Notes: generated by a model from the sequence alone, not told the origin. Positions 7,049 to 15,396 are shown, numbered from the stretch's first letter. The stretch: 21,614 nucleotides of DNA from an uncultured Marvinbryantia sp. (GCF_905201705.1 NZ_CAJKOX010000055.1:1-21614), one strand, 5' to 3'. Translations and numbers: made by a program.

Positions 7049-8536
7049 ATGAACAGTCAGACTTTGCGCGAAGCAAGAAAGTATGAGGAAGCAATGGAAA
7101 GGCTGCTTGTGCCGGAAGAGAGACCGGATTTTCACCTGGCTACCCGTGTTGGCTGGATGAATGACCCGAACGGCTTTTGCTATTACAAGAATCAGTATCA
7201 TATGTTCTACCAGTATTATCCCTATGCGCCTTATTGGGGTCCCATGCATTGGGGTCATGCAGTAAGTAATGATTTGCTGCATTGGGAATATCTTCCGGCG
7301 GTACTGGCACCGGATACTCCCTACGATATCGGGGGCTGCTTTAGCGGCAATGCCATAGAGCTTCCGGACGGAAGGCATCTGCTGATGTATACGGGTGTGA
7401 TGAAGAATCCATACATGGGAGAAGGAAAAGAAGAGCTGCAGACCCAGTGCCTGGCTATCGGAGACGGCATGGATTATGAAAAGTATGAGGGAAATCCTGT
7501 ACTGGACGGGAATGATCTGCCGGAGGGATGCAGCAGAGCGGATTTCCGCGACCCTAAGCTCTGGAGAAAGGCGGACGGCACTTATTGCTGTATCACCGGA
7601 AACCGGCCGGCGGACGGCAGCGGACAGATTCTGTTGTTTAAGAGTAAAGATGCTTTTAACTGGAAATTTGATAAGGTGTTGATCGAGAACCGGAATCGTT
7701 TTGGAAAAATGTGGGAATGCCCGGATTTCTTTTCGCTGGATGGAAAACAGGTGCTTCTTGTTAGCCCCCAGGATATGCTGCCCCAGGGCTTTGAGTACCA
7801 CAATGGAAACGGAACGCTGTGTCTGATCGGCGATTACGATGAAGAGACAGATACGTTTACAGAGCAGTATAATCAGTCGGTGGACTACGGTATTGACTTT
7901 TATGCGCCCCAGACAGTGCTCACTCCCGATGGACGCCGGGTTATGATAGGCTGGATGCAGAACTGGGATACCTGCACGCTGCGGAAGCCCTCTCAGACCT
8001 GGTTCGGGCAGATGAGTCTTCCAAGAGAGCTGTCGGTGAAGGAAGGGCGCTTGATCCAGACGCCTGTCCGGGAACTGGATATGCTGCGCTGCGACCGGGT
8101 AGAGTATAAGGATGTTGCAGTGAGTGACGTGGTCCGTCTGGAGAAAATCAGCGGGCGCCGGGTGGACATGGAAATTACGCTGCGGCCGGATTCCTCCGGG
8201 GCTCTGTACAGGAAATTTGCAATTCGGTTTGCGCAGAACGAAGAATATCACACGGCTCTGAGCTTCCGTCCGCACGAGGCGATTCTGAAGGTGGACCGCA
8301 AATTTTCGGGGTCACGGAGAGCGATTATCCACCAGCGCCGGTGCAAGGTGGAAGGCAGCGAGAGCGGAGAACTTAAGCTGAGAATGATTTTAGACCGGTG
8401 CAGTGTTGAGGTGTTTATCAATGACGGTATCCAGGTGATGACGGCGACCCTCTATACCGATATGGATGCCGAGGGGATTTCCTTCTTTGCAGATGGAAAG
8501 GCAAGAATGGACATCGTAAAATACAACTTAAGATAA
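7049..8536 (+). CDS. Glycoside hydrolase family 32 protein (sucrose-6-phosphate hydrolase / beta-fructosidase)
   Basis: A 495-residue retaining beta-fructosidase that releases fructose from sucrose, sucrose-6-phosphate or short fructo-oligosaccharides. The GH32 triad is visible: WMNDPNG with nucleophile Asp39, FRDPK with transition-state Asp168, and WECPDF with acid/base Glu223. The C-terminal beta-sandwich carries DRCSVEVFIND. ATG at 7049 is chosen because AGGAGG lies 5 bases upstream. An in-frame upstream start at 7019 has no ribosome site and falls in the operator. No signal peptide is seen, so hydrolysis is intracellular. It is a single-gene unit between a promoter with flanking operators and a hairpin terminator. 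The same operators precede the ABC importer, which probably brings in the substrate. No fructokinase lies in the window. Confidence 0.93.
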   Translation: MNSQTLREARKYEEAMERLLVPEERPDFHLATRVGWMNDPNGFCYYKNQYHMFYQYYPYAPYWGPMHWGHAVSNDLLHWEYLPAVLAPDTPYDIGGCFSGNAIELPDGRHLLMYTGVMKNPYMGEGKEELQTQCLAIGDGMDYEKYEGNPVLDGNDLPEGCSRADFRDPKLWRKADGTYCCITGNRPADGSGQILLFKSKDAFNWKFDKVLIENRNRFGKMWECPDFFSLDGKQVLLVSPQDMLPQGFEYHNGNGTLCLIGDYDEETDTFTEQYNQSVDYGIDFYAPQTVLTPDGRRVMIGWMQNWDTCTLRKPSQTWFGQMSLPRELSVKEGRLIQTPVRELDMLRCDRVEYKDVAVSDVVRLEKISGRRVDMEITLRPDSSGALYRKFAIRFAQNEEYHTALSFRPHEAILKVDRKFSGSRRAIIHQRRCKVEGSESGELKLRMILDRCSVEVFINDGIQVMTATLYTDMDAEGISFFADGKARMDIVKYNLR

Positions 8537-8558
8537 AAAGACCCTGAAACAGTATGAG

Positions 8559-8603
8559 AACAGGGGAATCTGCTGCAAATATCATGGCGGATTCCCCTGT
8601 TTT
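8559..8603 (+). terminator. Intrinsic terminator of the GH32 gene
   Basis: AACAGGGGAATC at 8559-8570 pairs perfectly with 8590-8601 over 12 bases around a 19-base loop, followed by TTTT. It sits between the convergent GH32 gene and the minus-strand anchored-protein gene. The minus-strand side lacks a good T-run. Confidence 0.85.
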
Positions 8604-8664
8604 GATATATTCGTTTTTACATCTGATTTGGAGTTATGTTTTTCAGAAATTCTCTGTCCGGCGG

Positions 8665-9393
8665 TTATGAGCCGGAAAGCAGATACCTCAGATAATCTGC
8701 CGCCATTTCTTTGCGGGGTGTATTTGCGATGACTCCCAGATACACATCTTCTTCAAAACCGGCGCTTTCAATCAGCGCAGTCTGTGAGAGGTTGACAGCC
8801 ATAGGATATTCCCGTGTCGTGGAGACATATTCCAGGGATGGATCATAAATCAGCTCCTGGGCATTATCTTCCAGAATTTCGATATTACTCTCCAGATAAG
8901 GCCCGGCGGCTCTGTGCAGATCCGGATCGGATGCAAGAAACTGATCCAGATCGCACAGAAAGCCATTCTGGGCAAAGGCGTCAAAAGCCTCACGGTTCAT
9001 CAGTACCACATCAAGCTGCTGCGCGTCAATGGAAGCAAGTACTTTCATTCTGGAAGCGTAAGCATACTGGTAGTATTCGCTGGAGGAATCATCCGTGAGA
9101 AACCATCCGCTGTAAAGTACAAAGCGATTTTGCGAAGTGTCAATATCCATATAGGAAAGAAAATCCTCTGAAAGCTGACCGGTGAGGGTGTCTCCAGCCA
9201 CGACATTGACAAGTCCGGTGTACAGAACCGTATCCTTGTGAGTGATATGACCGTAAATACTGTATCCTGCAATGTATAAAAGAATGCAGATGACAGCAAG
9301 CTCAAGTTTATAGTAATCCCATAGATACTGTATTTTTGCCGTCCCCTTCAGCGTTTTGAAGGCGGGCGCATTTTTTTTCGCAGATTTTTTCAT
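8665..9393 (-). CDS. Membrane-anchored protein of unknown function with solute-binding-like C-terminal part
   Basis: A 242-residue protein. A basic N-terminus (MKKSAKKNAPAFK) is followed by one hydrophobic segment at about 33-52 (LELAVICILLYIAGY), so the rest probably lies outside the membrane. The stretch DVVLMNREAFDAFAQNGFLCDLDQF resembles a segment of ABC solute-binding proteins, but the chain is far too short for a full binding protein and has no lipobox. It starts 9 bases after the YesL-like gene, with GGAGTGAGG as ribosome site, so the two are cotranscribed with the LacI-type gene. I do not recognise a named family. It may assist the importer or the YesL-like protein. That is a guess from position. 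Confidence 0.75.
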   Translation of the reverse strand: MKKSAKKNAPAFKTLKGTAKIQYLWDYYKLELAVICILLYIAGYSIYGHITHKDTVLYTGLVNVVAGDTLTGQLSEDFLSYMDIDTSQNRFVLYSGWFLTDDSSSEYYQYAYASRMKVLASIDAQQLDVVLMNREAFDAFAQNGFLCDLDQFLASDPDLHRAAGPYLESNIEILEDNAQELIYDPSLEYVSTTREYPMAVNLSQTALIESAGFEEDVYLGVIANTPRKEMAADYLRYLLSGS

Positions 9394-9402
9394 GTTGTGA
9401 CC

Positions 9403-10035
9403 TCACTCCTGTCCGGACGTGTCTTCGCGCGGCTCGCACTGCGCCAGAATGTTGGTCAGCAGGTAGGAGCACAAAAAAGCGCAGAAGCCTTCTCCGAAAA
9501 TGATAGCCGGAGTAAAGATATTGATGACAACTACAGCCATTGCAAAGTAAATCACAGCCATCAGAGCTGTGCAGAGAAGAAAACGCATACCAATCATAAT
9601 GGAGTTTATAAACATTGCCCGGATGGTATTTTCAAAGCGCGCCATTAAAGGGAATATGTACATGGCAACGATGGCGTAGGCGACTACCGCCACAATAAAT
9701 ATAGCGGTGCCGATGGTCCAGAGCACATTTGTATATCGCATATGATAAAAGATGTAACCATCAATACACATCGCGATTCCAACAGCCAGCATGATCAGCC
9801 AGACCCTGGTGGATTGTTTGAAATTTGAACGGAAGGCAGCGAAGAATTGCCTGCCGACGTTGCCCTCCTCATTTTTGGCCATTTTTAAAGTCACATAAAA
9901 AAGGGCGGTAGTGGAAGCGCCGATTGTAACAATAGGAATGCAGCATATGAACCAGAGAATATTCAGATACATGCTGTTTACAATTTTGGTAATAAATATC
10001 ATGACGCGGTTATCTGGACTAAAAATGTTCTGCAT
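9403..10035 (-). CDS. YesL family protein (DUF624)
   Basis: A 210-residue integral membrane protein with about five hydrophobic segments (near 18-50, 76-97, 105-128, 145-170 and 172-195). The N-terminal pattern NILWFICCIPIVTIGASTTALFYVTLK is typical of the YesL/DUF624 family, which usually lies next to sugar ABC importers in Bacillota; its role is not settled. AAGGAGGG about 9 bases upstream supports ATG at 10035. It follows the LacI-type gene by 27 bases and precedes the anchored-protein gene by 9. Confidence 0.88.
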   Translation of the reverse strand: MQNIFSPDNRVMIFITKIVNSMYLNILWFICCIPIVTIGASTTALFYVTLKMAKNEEGNVGRQFFAAFRSNFKQSTRVWLIMLAVGIAMCIDGYIFYHMRYTNVLWTIGTAIFIVAVVAYAIVAMYIFPLMARFENTIRAMFINSIMIGMRFLLCTALMAVIYFAMAVVVINIFTPAIIFGEGFCAFLCSYLLTNILAQCEPREDTSGQE

Positions 10036-10062
10036 GGAAATACCCTCCTTGTACAGGTGCGC

Positions 10063-11170
10063 TTAATCTCCGGTGGACTCTCTGTAAATCAGAGAGGTCT
10101 CGGTGTAAATTGTACGATAATTCAGCTCCGGATTCCGGATGCGGGAAATAAGCAGGTGGACTGCCGAAAATCCCATAATCTGGCTGTGGATATGAATGGT
10201 GGTGAGGGGCGGTGTGACGATGTGGGATTCCGGAGAATCGTCAAATCCGCACAGGTATACATCGCCGGGAACCGAAACGCCAAGCTTGCGCAGTGCCTGG
10301 AGCGTATCTACGGCCACAAAGTCATTGGCGCAGATAAATACGTCCGGCAGCTCCTTCATAGCATCAAGCTGTTTTAAAATGTAGGCACGGTAATCTTCAT
10401 AGGAAGGATTTTCGCAGGGCTGTCCGAGAATGCAGTAACGGTCGGAAAAAGGAAGATTCAGCATAACCAGTGCTTCCCGAAGAGCCATGTACCGTTCAAA
10501 AAAGGATGTACAGTGAAGATGATCCCCGATGAAACCGATTTTCTTTTTGCCCCGGCGTACCATTTCATTTACAAAGGCGTAAATATTGGAACGGTTGTCC
10601 ATGAGCAGCCGGTCTGCCTTCAGAGGGCCTCTGTCTGTGTGCACGGGAAAATCCACAAACAGAACGGGCATGTCAAGCTCGCAGATCATATCGCTGTAGG
10701 CGGCATTAAACATTTCAAAACAGATGATGGCGTCTGCTGCTTCCTTATGAAAAGAATTGGGCAGCGTCATGCTGTTCAGATTTTCCTGGGTGACCCGGTG
10801 CATGACAAGACCGTATCCCAGTGTGGAAAGCTCATTCTGTACTTTATCCAGCATAGTGGAAGAAAAATGCGATGCTCCCAGAAGCATGGTGGAGAACAGA
10901 GCGATGGTGCCGCCGGGTTTTGCCGGGGAACTACTCTCTGGAGCGCTGAGGGGCGCTGTAATGACCGCCTGCGGCGAAGCGGGTTCCTGCTGTTTTTCCT
11001 GCAAGAGACAGGTAGGAAAACTGCTTATATCCCATTTCTACTGCTTTTTGCAGAATTCTTTCTCTGGTGGAATCAGCCAGGATTCCAGTGTTGTTGATTG
11101 CCTTGGATACGGTGTTTCTGGAAACACCGAGAGCATCGGCAATATCCTGTATGGTGACTCTTCCTGCCAT
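10063..11170 (-). pseudogene. LacI-family transcriptional regulator split by an apparent +1 frameshift
   Basis: The N-terminal frame (10931-11170) encodes a LacI HTH, TIQDIADALGVSRNTVSKAI at residues 6-25, and runs to MGYKQFSYLSLAGK. The ligand-binding part (10063-11004) is in another frame: GTIALFSTMLLG, KKIGFIGD, PDVFICANDFVAVDTLQALR and VYLCGFDDSPES are typical of the periplasmic-binding-like domain. Removing one base from a run of five A (coding strand; 10993-10997) joins them into about 368 residues, a usual LacI length. The break is in the linker, not in either domain. The ligand-binding frame could also restart at TTG 11004, but without a clear ribosome site. ATG 11170 has AAGGAGG upstream. 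This may be a sequencing error, a recent mutation or slippage. The gene probably controls the GH32 and importer promoters. Confidence 0.82.
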
Positions 11171-11180
11171 AATATCCTCC

Positions 11181-11190
11181 TTTGCACAAT
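11181..11190 (-). promoter_or_regulatory. Partial operator overlapping the LacI ribosome binding site
   Basis: On the coding strand ATTGTGCAAA runs directly into GGAGG, the ribosome site of the LacI-type gene. It matches the left half of the shared motif only, so autoregulation here is a weak inference. Confidence 0.35.
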
Positions 11191-11223
11191 TTATAATAGA
11201 AATCGGTGGTTATATTACAATTT

Positions 11224-11252
11224 ATTATAATGTGGTTGTGCGGGTTTGTCAA
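11224..11252 (-). promoter_or_regulatory. Sigma-A type promoter of the lacI-yesL-like operon
   Basis: On the minus strand TTGACA (11252-11247) and TATAAT (11229-11224) are both consensus and separated by 17 bases. CAAATGTAAAA at 11250-11260 overlaps the -35 box and matches the shared operator core, which suggests autorepression. Confidence 0.85.
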
Positions 11253-11394
11253 ATGTAAAAATGTAAAAATTGAAAAAAAGCTTCATTTTATGATCGGAAG
11301 ACCTGGAATATTGGACATTTGACAACCAATTCTTAGGGCATATTTTTTATGTTTCGGCATTATAATGGGGCAATCAGAAAAAACGTAAAAATAG

Positions 11395-11416
11395 TTGTGC
11401 AAAAAAATGTAAAAAC
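11395..11416 (+). promoter_or_regulatory. Putative operator upstream of the importer promoter (variant spacing)
   Basis: The site has TTGTGCAAA and ATGTAAAAAC with three extra A between the halves compared with the site at 11496-11511. It ends 3 bases before the -35 box, mirroring the upstream site of the GH32 promoter. Confidence 0.5.
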
Positions 11417-11419
11417 ACA

Positions 11420-11448
11420 TTGATAAATGCACAAACGAGAGATATAAT
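11420..11448 (+). promoter_or_regulatory. Sigma-A type promoter of the ABC importer operon
   Basis: TTGATA at 11420-11425 and TATAAT at 11443-11448 with a 17-base spacer. The spacer contains TGCACAAACG, which resembles the operator in part. The start site would be near 11455. Confidence 0.75.
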
Positions 11449-11495
11449 CAAATTACAAAAAAACAAGACACGGTTTTACAAACACACAAACAAAA

Positions 11496-11511
11496 TTGTG
11501 CAAATGTAAAA
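11496..11511 (+). promoter_or_regulatory. Putative LacI-type operator downstream of the importer start site
   Basis: TTGTGCAAATGTAAAA lies about 40 bases after the predicted start site and 25 bases before the first permease codon. It is the cleanest full match to the shared motif. Confidence 0.65.
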
Positions 11512-11536
11512 TAATGAAAGGTGGGAGGAGGAGCTC

Positions 11537-12487
11537 ATGAAAACAAAAATGGAATCTGTCCCGGCAGCGGGACAAAAGAGCAACAAGGGGAAAGCGCATA
11601 ACACCCTGGTGTATGTACGGCAGCACTGGCAGCTATATTTGCTATTTTTATTACCGGCGCTGGCTTTGACGCTGATTTTCAAGTATGCGCCAATGGGAGG
11701 CATTCTGATTGCATTCCAGAAGTATAATCCGATCAAGGGTATTCTGGGAAGCAGGTGGGTAGGACTGAAACACTTTGAACGCTTCCTTAGATCGCCGGAT
11801 TTTATGCAGTATCTGGTTAACACGCTGAAACTGAGTATATACGGTCTGCTTTGGGGATTTCCGGTACCGATTCTGCTGGCATTTCTTCTGAACCGGATTG
11901 AGAGTAAGGGAATCAAAAAGAAGATTCAGCTGGTACTGTATATGCCGAACTTTGTATCGGTTATCGTGCTTTGCGGTATTGTCAGAATCTTTCTTTCGGT
12001 TACGGGACCTATCAATATGCTTCTGGGAACGCAGATAAACTTTATGACCATGCCGGAAGCGTTCCGGTCGATATACATCATAAGCGGTATCTGGCAGGGG
12101 GCAGGCTGGGCTTCCATCATGTATACGGCGTCCCTGTCCAATGCATCCCAGGATCTGAAAGAGGCGGCCGTTATTGACGGAGCGAATATTTTCCAGCAGA
12201 TCAGGGCGGTAGAGTGGCCTGCTATCAAGGATATGGTAGTGATTCAGTTTATCCTTCAGGCAGGAAATATCATGAGCATCGGATTTGAAAAGGCGTATGC
12301 CCTGCAGACCGACCTGAATCTGAAAACCTCCGAGATTATTGCCACCTATGTATATAAAAAGGGTCTGATCGACGGGGACTACAGCTTTTCCACGGCAGTA
12401 GGTTTATTTAATACGGTCATCAATGTTATACTCCTGATTATTGTTAACAAGATCGTGGCAAAGATGAACGACGGCAAGGGACTATAG
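11537..12487 (+). CDS. Carbohydrate ABC transporter permease, LplB type
   Basis: A 316-residue permease with about six membrane segments. The N-terminal part has KYAPMGGILIAFQKYNP, typical of the LplB/CUT1 group. The EAA loop that docks the ATPase reads EAAVIDGANIFQQIRAVEWP (near 213-232). GGGAGGAGG just upstream supports the ATG. It is the first gene of the importer operon and pairs with the next permease. No ATPase gene is in the window, so a shared MsmX-type ATPase elsewhere is likely, as is usual for this group. The substrate is inferred to be sucrose or short fructans from the shared operator with GH32. Confidence 0.93.
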   Translation: MKTKMESVPAAGQKSNKGKAHNTLVYVRQHWQLYLLFLLPALALTLIFKYAPMGGILIAFQKYNPIKGILGSRWVGLKHFERFLRSPDFMQYLVNTLKLSIYGLLWGFPVPILLAFLLNRIESKGIKKKIQLVLYMPNFVSVIVLCGIVRIFLSVTGPINMLLGTQINFMTMPEAFRSIYIISGIWQGAGWASIMYTASLSNASQDLKEAAVIDGANIFQQIRAVEWPAIKDMVVIQFILQAGNIMSIGFEKAYALQTDLNLKTSEIIATYVYKKGLIDGDYSFSTAVGLFNTVINVILLIIVNKIVAKMNDGKGL

Positions 12488-12499
12488 GAGGTGTGCGTT

Positions 12500-13399
12500 A
12501 TGAAGAAAAAAAGCAGATTTGCCAGATATTCTTTTCAGGACAAGGCGCTGCTGGTAGCGGGTTACATCCTTTTGGGCCTGTTTGTGCTGGCGATTCTTGT
12601 TCCGATGACTTATATTGTGGTGGCGTCCTTTATGGACCCGATCGTATTGCAGAATAAGGGCATTACCTTTGATGTGAGCAAATGGACGCTGACTGCGTAT
12701 GAGCGTGTTATGTCGAATGCGCAGATATGGGTCGGATTCAAAAATGCGGTAGTGTACTCCGTTGTTTTTACGGTTGTATCGGTGGGAATTACCCTGCTTG
12801 CAGCATACCCGATGTCCAGGGCGGATTTCAAAGGAAAAGGATTTTTTAACATTATTTTTATCATTACCATGTTCTTTGGCGGCGGGCTGATCCCTACATA
12901 TTTGCTGATCAGTAAGCTGGGGCTGCTGAACAGTATGTGGGCGGTCATTCTTCCGGGTGCGTTCAGTGTCTGGAATATGATTATTGCCAGAACCTATTAC
13001 CAGGGAATACCGGGTGAGCTGAAAGAAGCAGCCAGTGTGGACGGAGCAAGTGAGGTTCTCTTTTTCTTCAAAATTCTGCTTCCGGTGTGTACGCCGGTAA
13101 TTGCAGTGCTGGCTCTCTGGCAGTTTGTGGCAATGTGGAACAGCTATTTTGACGCCATGATTTACTTGAACGATGCTTCCAAGCAGCCGCTGCAGCTTGT
13201 ACTCAGATCCATTCTGATCCAGAATCAGCCGGAGGCGGGGATGATCGCCGATATGCAAAGCACGGCAGAGAGGGCCAAGCTGGCAGAGCTTCTGAAGTAT
13301 GCAACAATTATTATTTCCAGTCTGCCGCTGCTGGTGATGTACCCCTTCTTCCAGAAATACTTTGACAGCGGAATTATGGCAGGCTCCGTTAAGGGTTAA
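12500..13399 (+). CDS. Carbohydrate ABC transporter permease, YtcP/LplC type
   Basis: A 299-residue inner-membrane permease with six hydrophobic segments and the EAA loop KEAASVDGASEVLFFFKILL. The C-terminus ends FFQKYFDSGIMAGSVKG, characteristic of YtcP/LplC partners. ATG 12500 is preferred over an in-frame GTG at 12491 because AGGAGG (12486-12491) is 8 bases upstream and would overlap the GTG. It lies 12 bases after the first permease and forms the heterodimeric channel with it. Confidence 0.93.
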   Translation: MKKKSRFARYSFQDKALLVAGYILLGLFVLAILVPMTYIVVASFMDPIVLQNKGITFDVSKWTLTAYERVMSNAQIWVGFKNAVVYSVVFTVVSVGITLLAAYPMSRADFKGKGFFNIIFIITMFFGGGLIPTYLLISKLGLLNSMWAVILPGAFSVWNMIIARTYYQGIPGELKEAASVDGASEVLFFFKILLPVCTPVIAVLALWQFVAMWNSYFDAMIYLNDASKQPLQLVLRSILIQNQPEAGMIADMQSTAERAKLAELLKYATIIISSLPLLVMYPFFQKYFDSGIMAGSVKG

Positions 13400-13418
13400 A
13401 GGATGGATAACATGTAAA

Positions 13419-13444
13419 TTACCGTAGCCAAACAGGTACGGTAA
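13419..13444 (+). promoter_or_regulatory. Intra-operon stem-loop between permease and solute-binding protein genes
   Basis: TTACCGTA at 13419-13426 pairs perfectly with TACGGTAA at 13437-13444 around a ten-base loop. A-rich sequence follows, not T-rich, so it is not a terminator. In such operons a hairpin here often protects one side of the mRNA and raises the relative output of the binding protein. Confidence 0.55.
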
Positions 13445-13488
13445 AAAATAAATCAAACACTTTTACAACAAGAAAGGAGATTTTACTT

Positions 13489-15120
13489 ATGAACAGGAAC
13501 AAGAGATTATTTAACGTTCTGACAGCCGGCGTACTTGCAGCAGGGATGGCAGCTTCCCTTTCCATTACCGGTATGGCAGAGGAGAGCTCCGTATTTCCGC
13601 TGGCGGAGACTACCACACTTACCGGTATGATCAGCTATCCGGCTAATACAGAATCTGATCCCAACAAACGCACAATCTTTAAGAGACTGCAGGATGAGAC
13701 AAATGTGGAAATTCAGTGGACGGCTATTCAGGCCGACCAGTGGGCGGACAAGATTGCCCTGAATATGGCAAACATTTCTGAGCTGACTGATTTCGTATTT
13801 TCCGCAGGTTTCAGTGACAGCGACCTGCTGAGATATGCGGATCAGGAGGTAATTATTCCGCTGGAGGATTATATTGACAGCTGTATGCCGAATCTCAGCG
13901 CGGTATTTGAGAAGTATCCGGAGTACAGAACTATGTGTACGGACGTGGACGGACATATCTGGGCGCTGCCGTGGATTGAGCAGCTTGGCTCCGGCAAGAC
14001 TGCGATTCAGACAGTCGGCAACAACATGACTTATATTAATAAGAAGTGGTTAGATTTCCTTGGACTGGAAATTCCGACAACTGTGGATGAATTTAAGGAT
14101 GTACTGATTGCGTTCCGCGACAATGCAGAGAAGCTCCAGAGTGAGTTTGGTATTGAGGGAAGCATTATCCCCATGTCCTTTATTATGAATGACCAGGATC
14201 CCTGCCTGCTGATCAACGGCTTTGGTGAGGGCTATGGAGATCCGGATACCGGCAGACATATCGCAGTTACTGATGATCTGGAAGTTATCTGTACGGCAAC
14301 GCAGGAGGGCTTCAAGGATGGTCTGGCATGGATGCACGAGCTGTATGAAGAGGGCCTGATCGATCCGGAAGCATTTACACAGGATTGGTCTACCTACGTA
14401 TCCAAGGGAAAATCCGGACGCTACGGCGTATGTATGTCCTGGGATATTGCAAACATTGATAATCTTGCAGACTGGACGGTTCTTCCGGCGCTGACCGCGG
14501 ATACGAAAAATGTTACCCCGCAGAACGGTTCCTTCACAGGCGGATTTGAGCGCGGCCGCTGCGTCGTGACTGCTGTTGCGGAAAATCCGGAGCTTGTGTG
14601 CCAGTGGCTTGACCTGATGTATGACCCGTTCCAGTCACCGCAGAACAACTGGGGTACCTACGGCGAAGATGACGATTATGATATCTTTGAACTCAGCGAA
14701 AATGCAGAGGGTGGAAAGATGCTGAAGCATGCTCCGCTGGGCGATGCATCTCCTATCGAAGTACGTGAGGCTGAGTTTGTAGGCGGTCCGCTGGCAGTGC
14801 TGGACGACTACTATGATGTATATGTAACCTGCCCGGATGACGCACAGTATCGTCTGGACTGGATCGAAGAGTATTATACACCGGACATGAACACCGAGTA
14901 CGTATACCCGAATGTATTCATGAGTCAGGAAGACACAGAAGACCTTGCAGATGTACAGGATGATATTACAAAGACAATCAACGCTGCAAAGTCTGACTGG
15001 GTAATGAACGGTGTGACCGATGACCAGTGGGAAGACTTCAAGGACGATCTTGAGGCGTATGGTCTCAGCGAGGCACTGGAAATTTACCAGAAATATCTTG
15101 ACGCTTACTATGCAGAATAA
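13489..15120 (+). CDS. Extracellular solute-binding protein of the ABC sugar importer (LplA-like)
   Basis: A 543-residue binding protein of about the usual size for the LplA-like group. The N-terminus is a Sec signal (NRNKRLFNVLTAGVLAAGMA) with a likely signal peptidase I site after TGMA near residue 31. The mature part has typical segments such as TYINKKWLDFLGLEIPTTVDEFKDVL and YTPDMNTEYVYPNVF (cited in part). No cysteine occurs in the signal region, so there is no lipobox. Bacillota importers usually use a lipoprotein, so membrane retention is unexplained here. AAAGGAGA is 8 bases upstream of the ATG. It is the last gene of the operon and is followed by a strong terminator. The ligand is probably a fructoside, by context only. 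Confidence 0.92.
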   Translation: MNRNKRLFNVLTAGVLAAGMAASLSITGMAEESSVFPLAETTTLTGMISYPANTESDPNKRTIFKRLQDETNVEIQWTAIQADQWADKIALNMANISELTDFVFSAGFSDSDLLRYADQEVIIPLEDYIDSCMPNLSAVFEKYPEYRTMCTDVDGHIWALPWIEQLGSGKTAIQTVGNNMTYINKKWLDFLGLEIPTTVDEFKDVLIAFRDNAEKLQSEFGIEGSIIPMSFIMNDQDPCLLINGFGEGYGDPDTGRHIAVTDDLEVICTATQEGFKDGLAWMHELYEEGLIDPEAFTQDWSTYVSKGKSGRYGVCMSWDIANIDNLADWTVLPALTADTKNVTPQNGSFTGGFERGRCVVTAVAENPELVCQWLDLMYDPFQSPQNNWGTYGEDDDYDIFELSENAEGGKMLKHAPLGDASPIEVREAEFVGGPLAVLDDYYDVYVTCPDDAQYRLDWIEEYYTPDMNTEYVYPNVFMSQEDTEDLADVQDDITKTINAAKSDWVMNGVTDDQWEDFKDDLEAYGLSEALEIYQKYLDAYYAE

Positions 15121-15163
15121 GTGCTGACAAAATAACACAATCGTTCTCTTAAAACTGCAGAAC

Positions 15164-15205
15164 CGGCCGCGGCACGCCGTTTTTTGGTGGGCTGCGGCTG
15201 ATTTT
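15164..15205 (+). terminator. Intrinsic terminator of the ABC importer operon
   Basis: The arm 15164-15178 pairs with 15186-15200 over 15 positions, with one A/G mismatch and a few G-U pairs, around a seven-base loop. ATTTTGTT follows. The stem is very GC-rich compared with the surroundings. Confidence 0.75.
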
Positions 15206-15252
15206 GTTGCCATGCATCCGAAGGAAGCTGCCGGTGGCAGGTCCTGCAGGGT

Positions 15253-15342
15253 TCATCTTATACTAACACCTTTGTTATTGACGTAACCTTTCGTAATATA
15301 AAATGATTCCGAATTCTTTGATTTTGATGTTGTTACTCTCAT
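15253..15342 (-). pseudogene. Truncated transposase N-terminus (IS1634-like), insertion-sequence relic
   Basis: The minus strand encodes 29 residues beginning MRVTTSKSKNSESFYITKG and then stopping. To my recollection this matches the start of IS1634/IS4-group transposases of Clostridia, which open with TTSKSKN-SFYI. AAGAGGG about 7 bases upstream fits a start codon. The reading breaks off after NNKGVS and the following sequence looks unrelated, so the rest of the element has been lost. The repeat at 15397-15456, just upstream, is a candidate for the element end. The family name rests on memory of the motif and not on a search. Confidence 0.55.
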
Positions 15343-15396
15343 ATAAAAACCCTCTTAATCCTTATTATACAATAGAATAAAACAAAAAGTTGGCGC

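Larger units (their letters stand above)
11171..11536. other. Divergent control region between the LacI-type gene and the ABC importer
   Basis: This 366-base region is AT-rich and holds a minus-strand promoter, a plus-strand promoter and at least five matches or part-matches to the TGTGCAAAYGTAAAA motif. A second plus-strand promoter candidate is TTGACA at 11319-11324 with TATTTT at 11341-11346 (16-base spacer). A TATAAT at 11361-11366 has no good -35. I see no coding capacity here. Confidence 0.75.
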
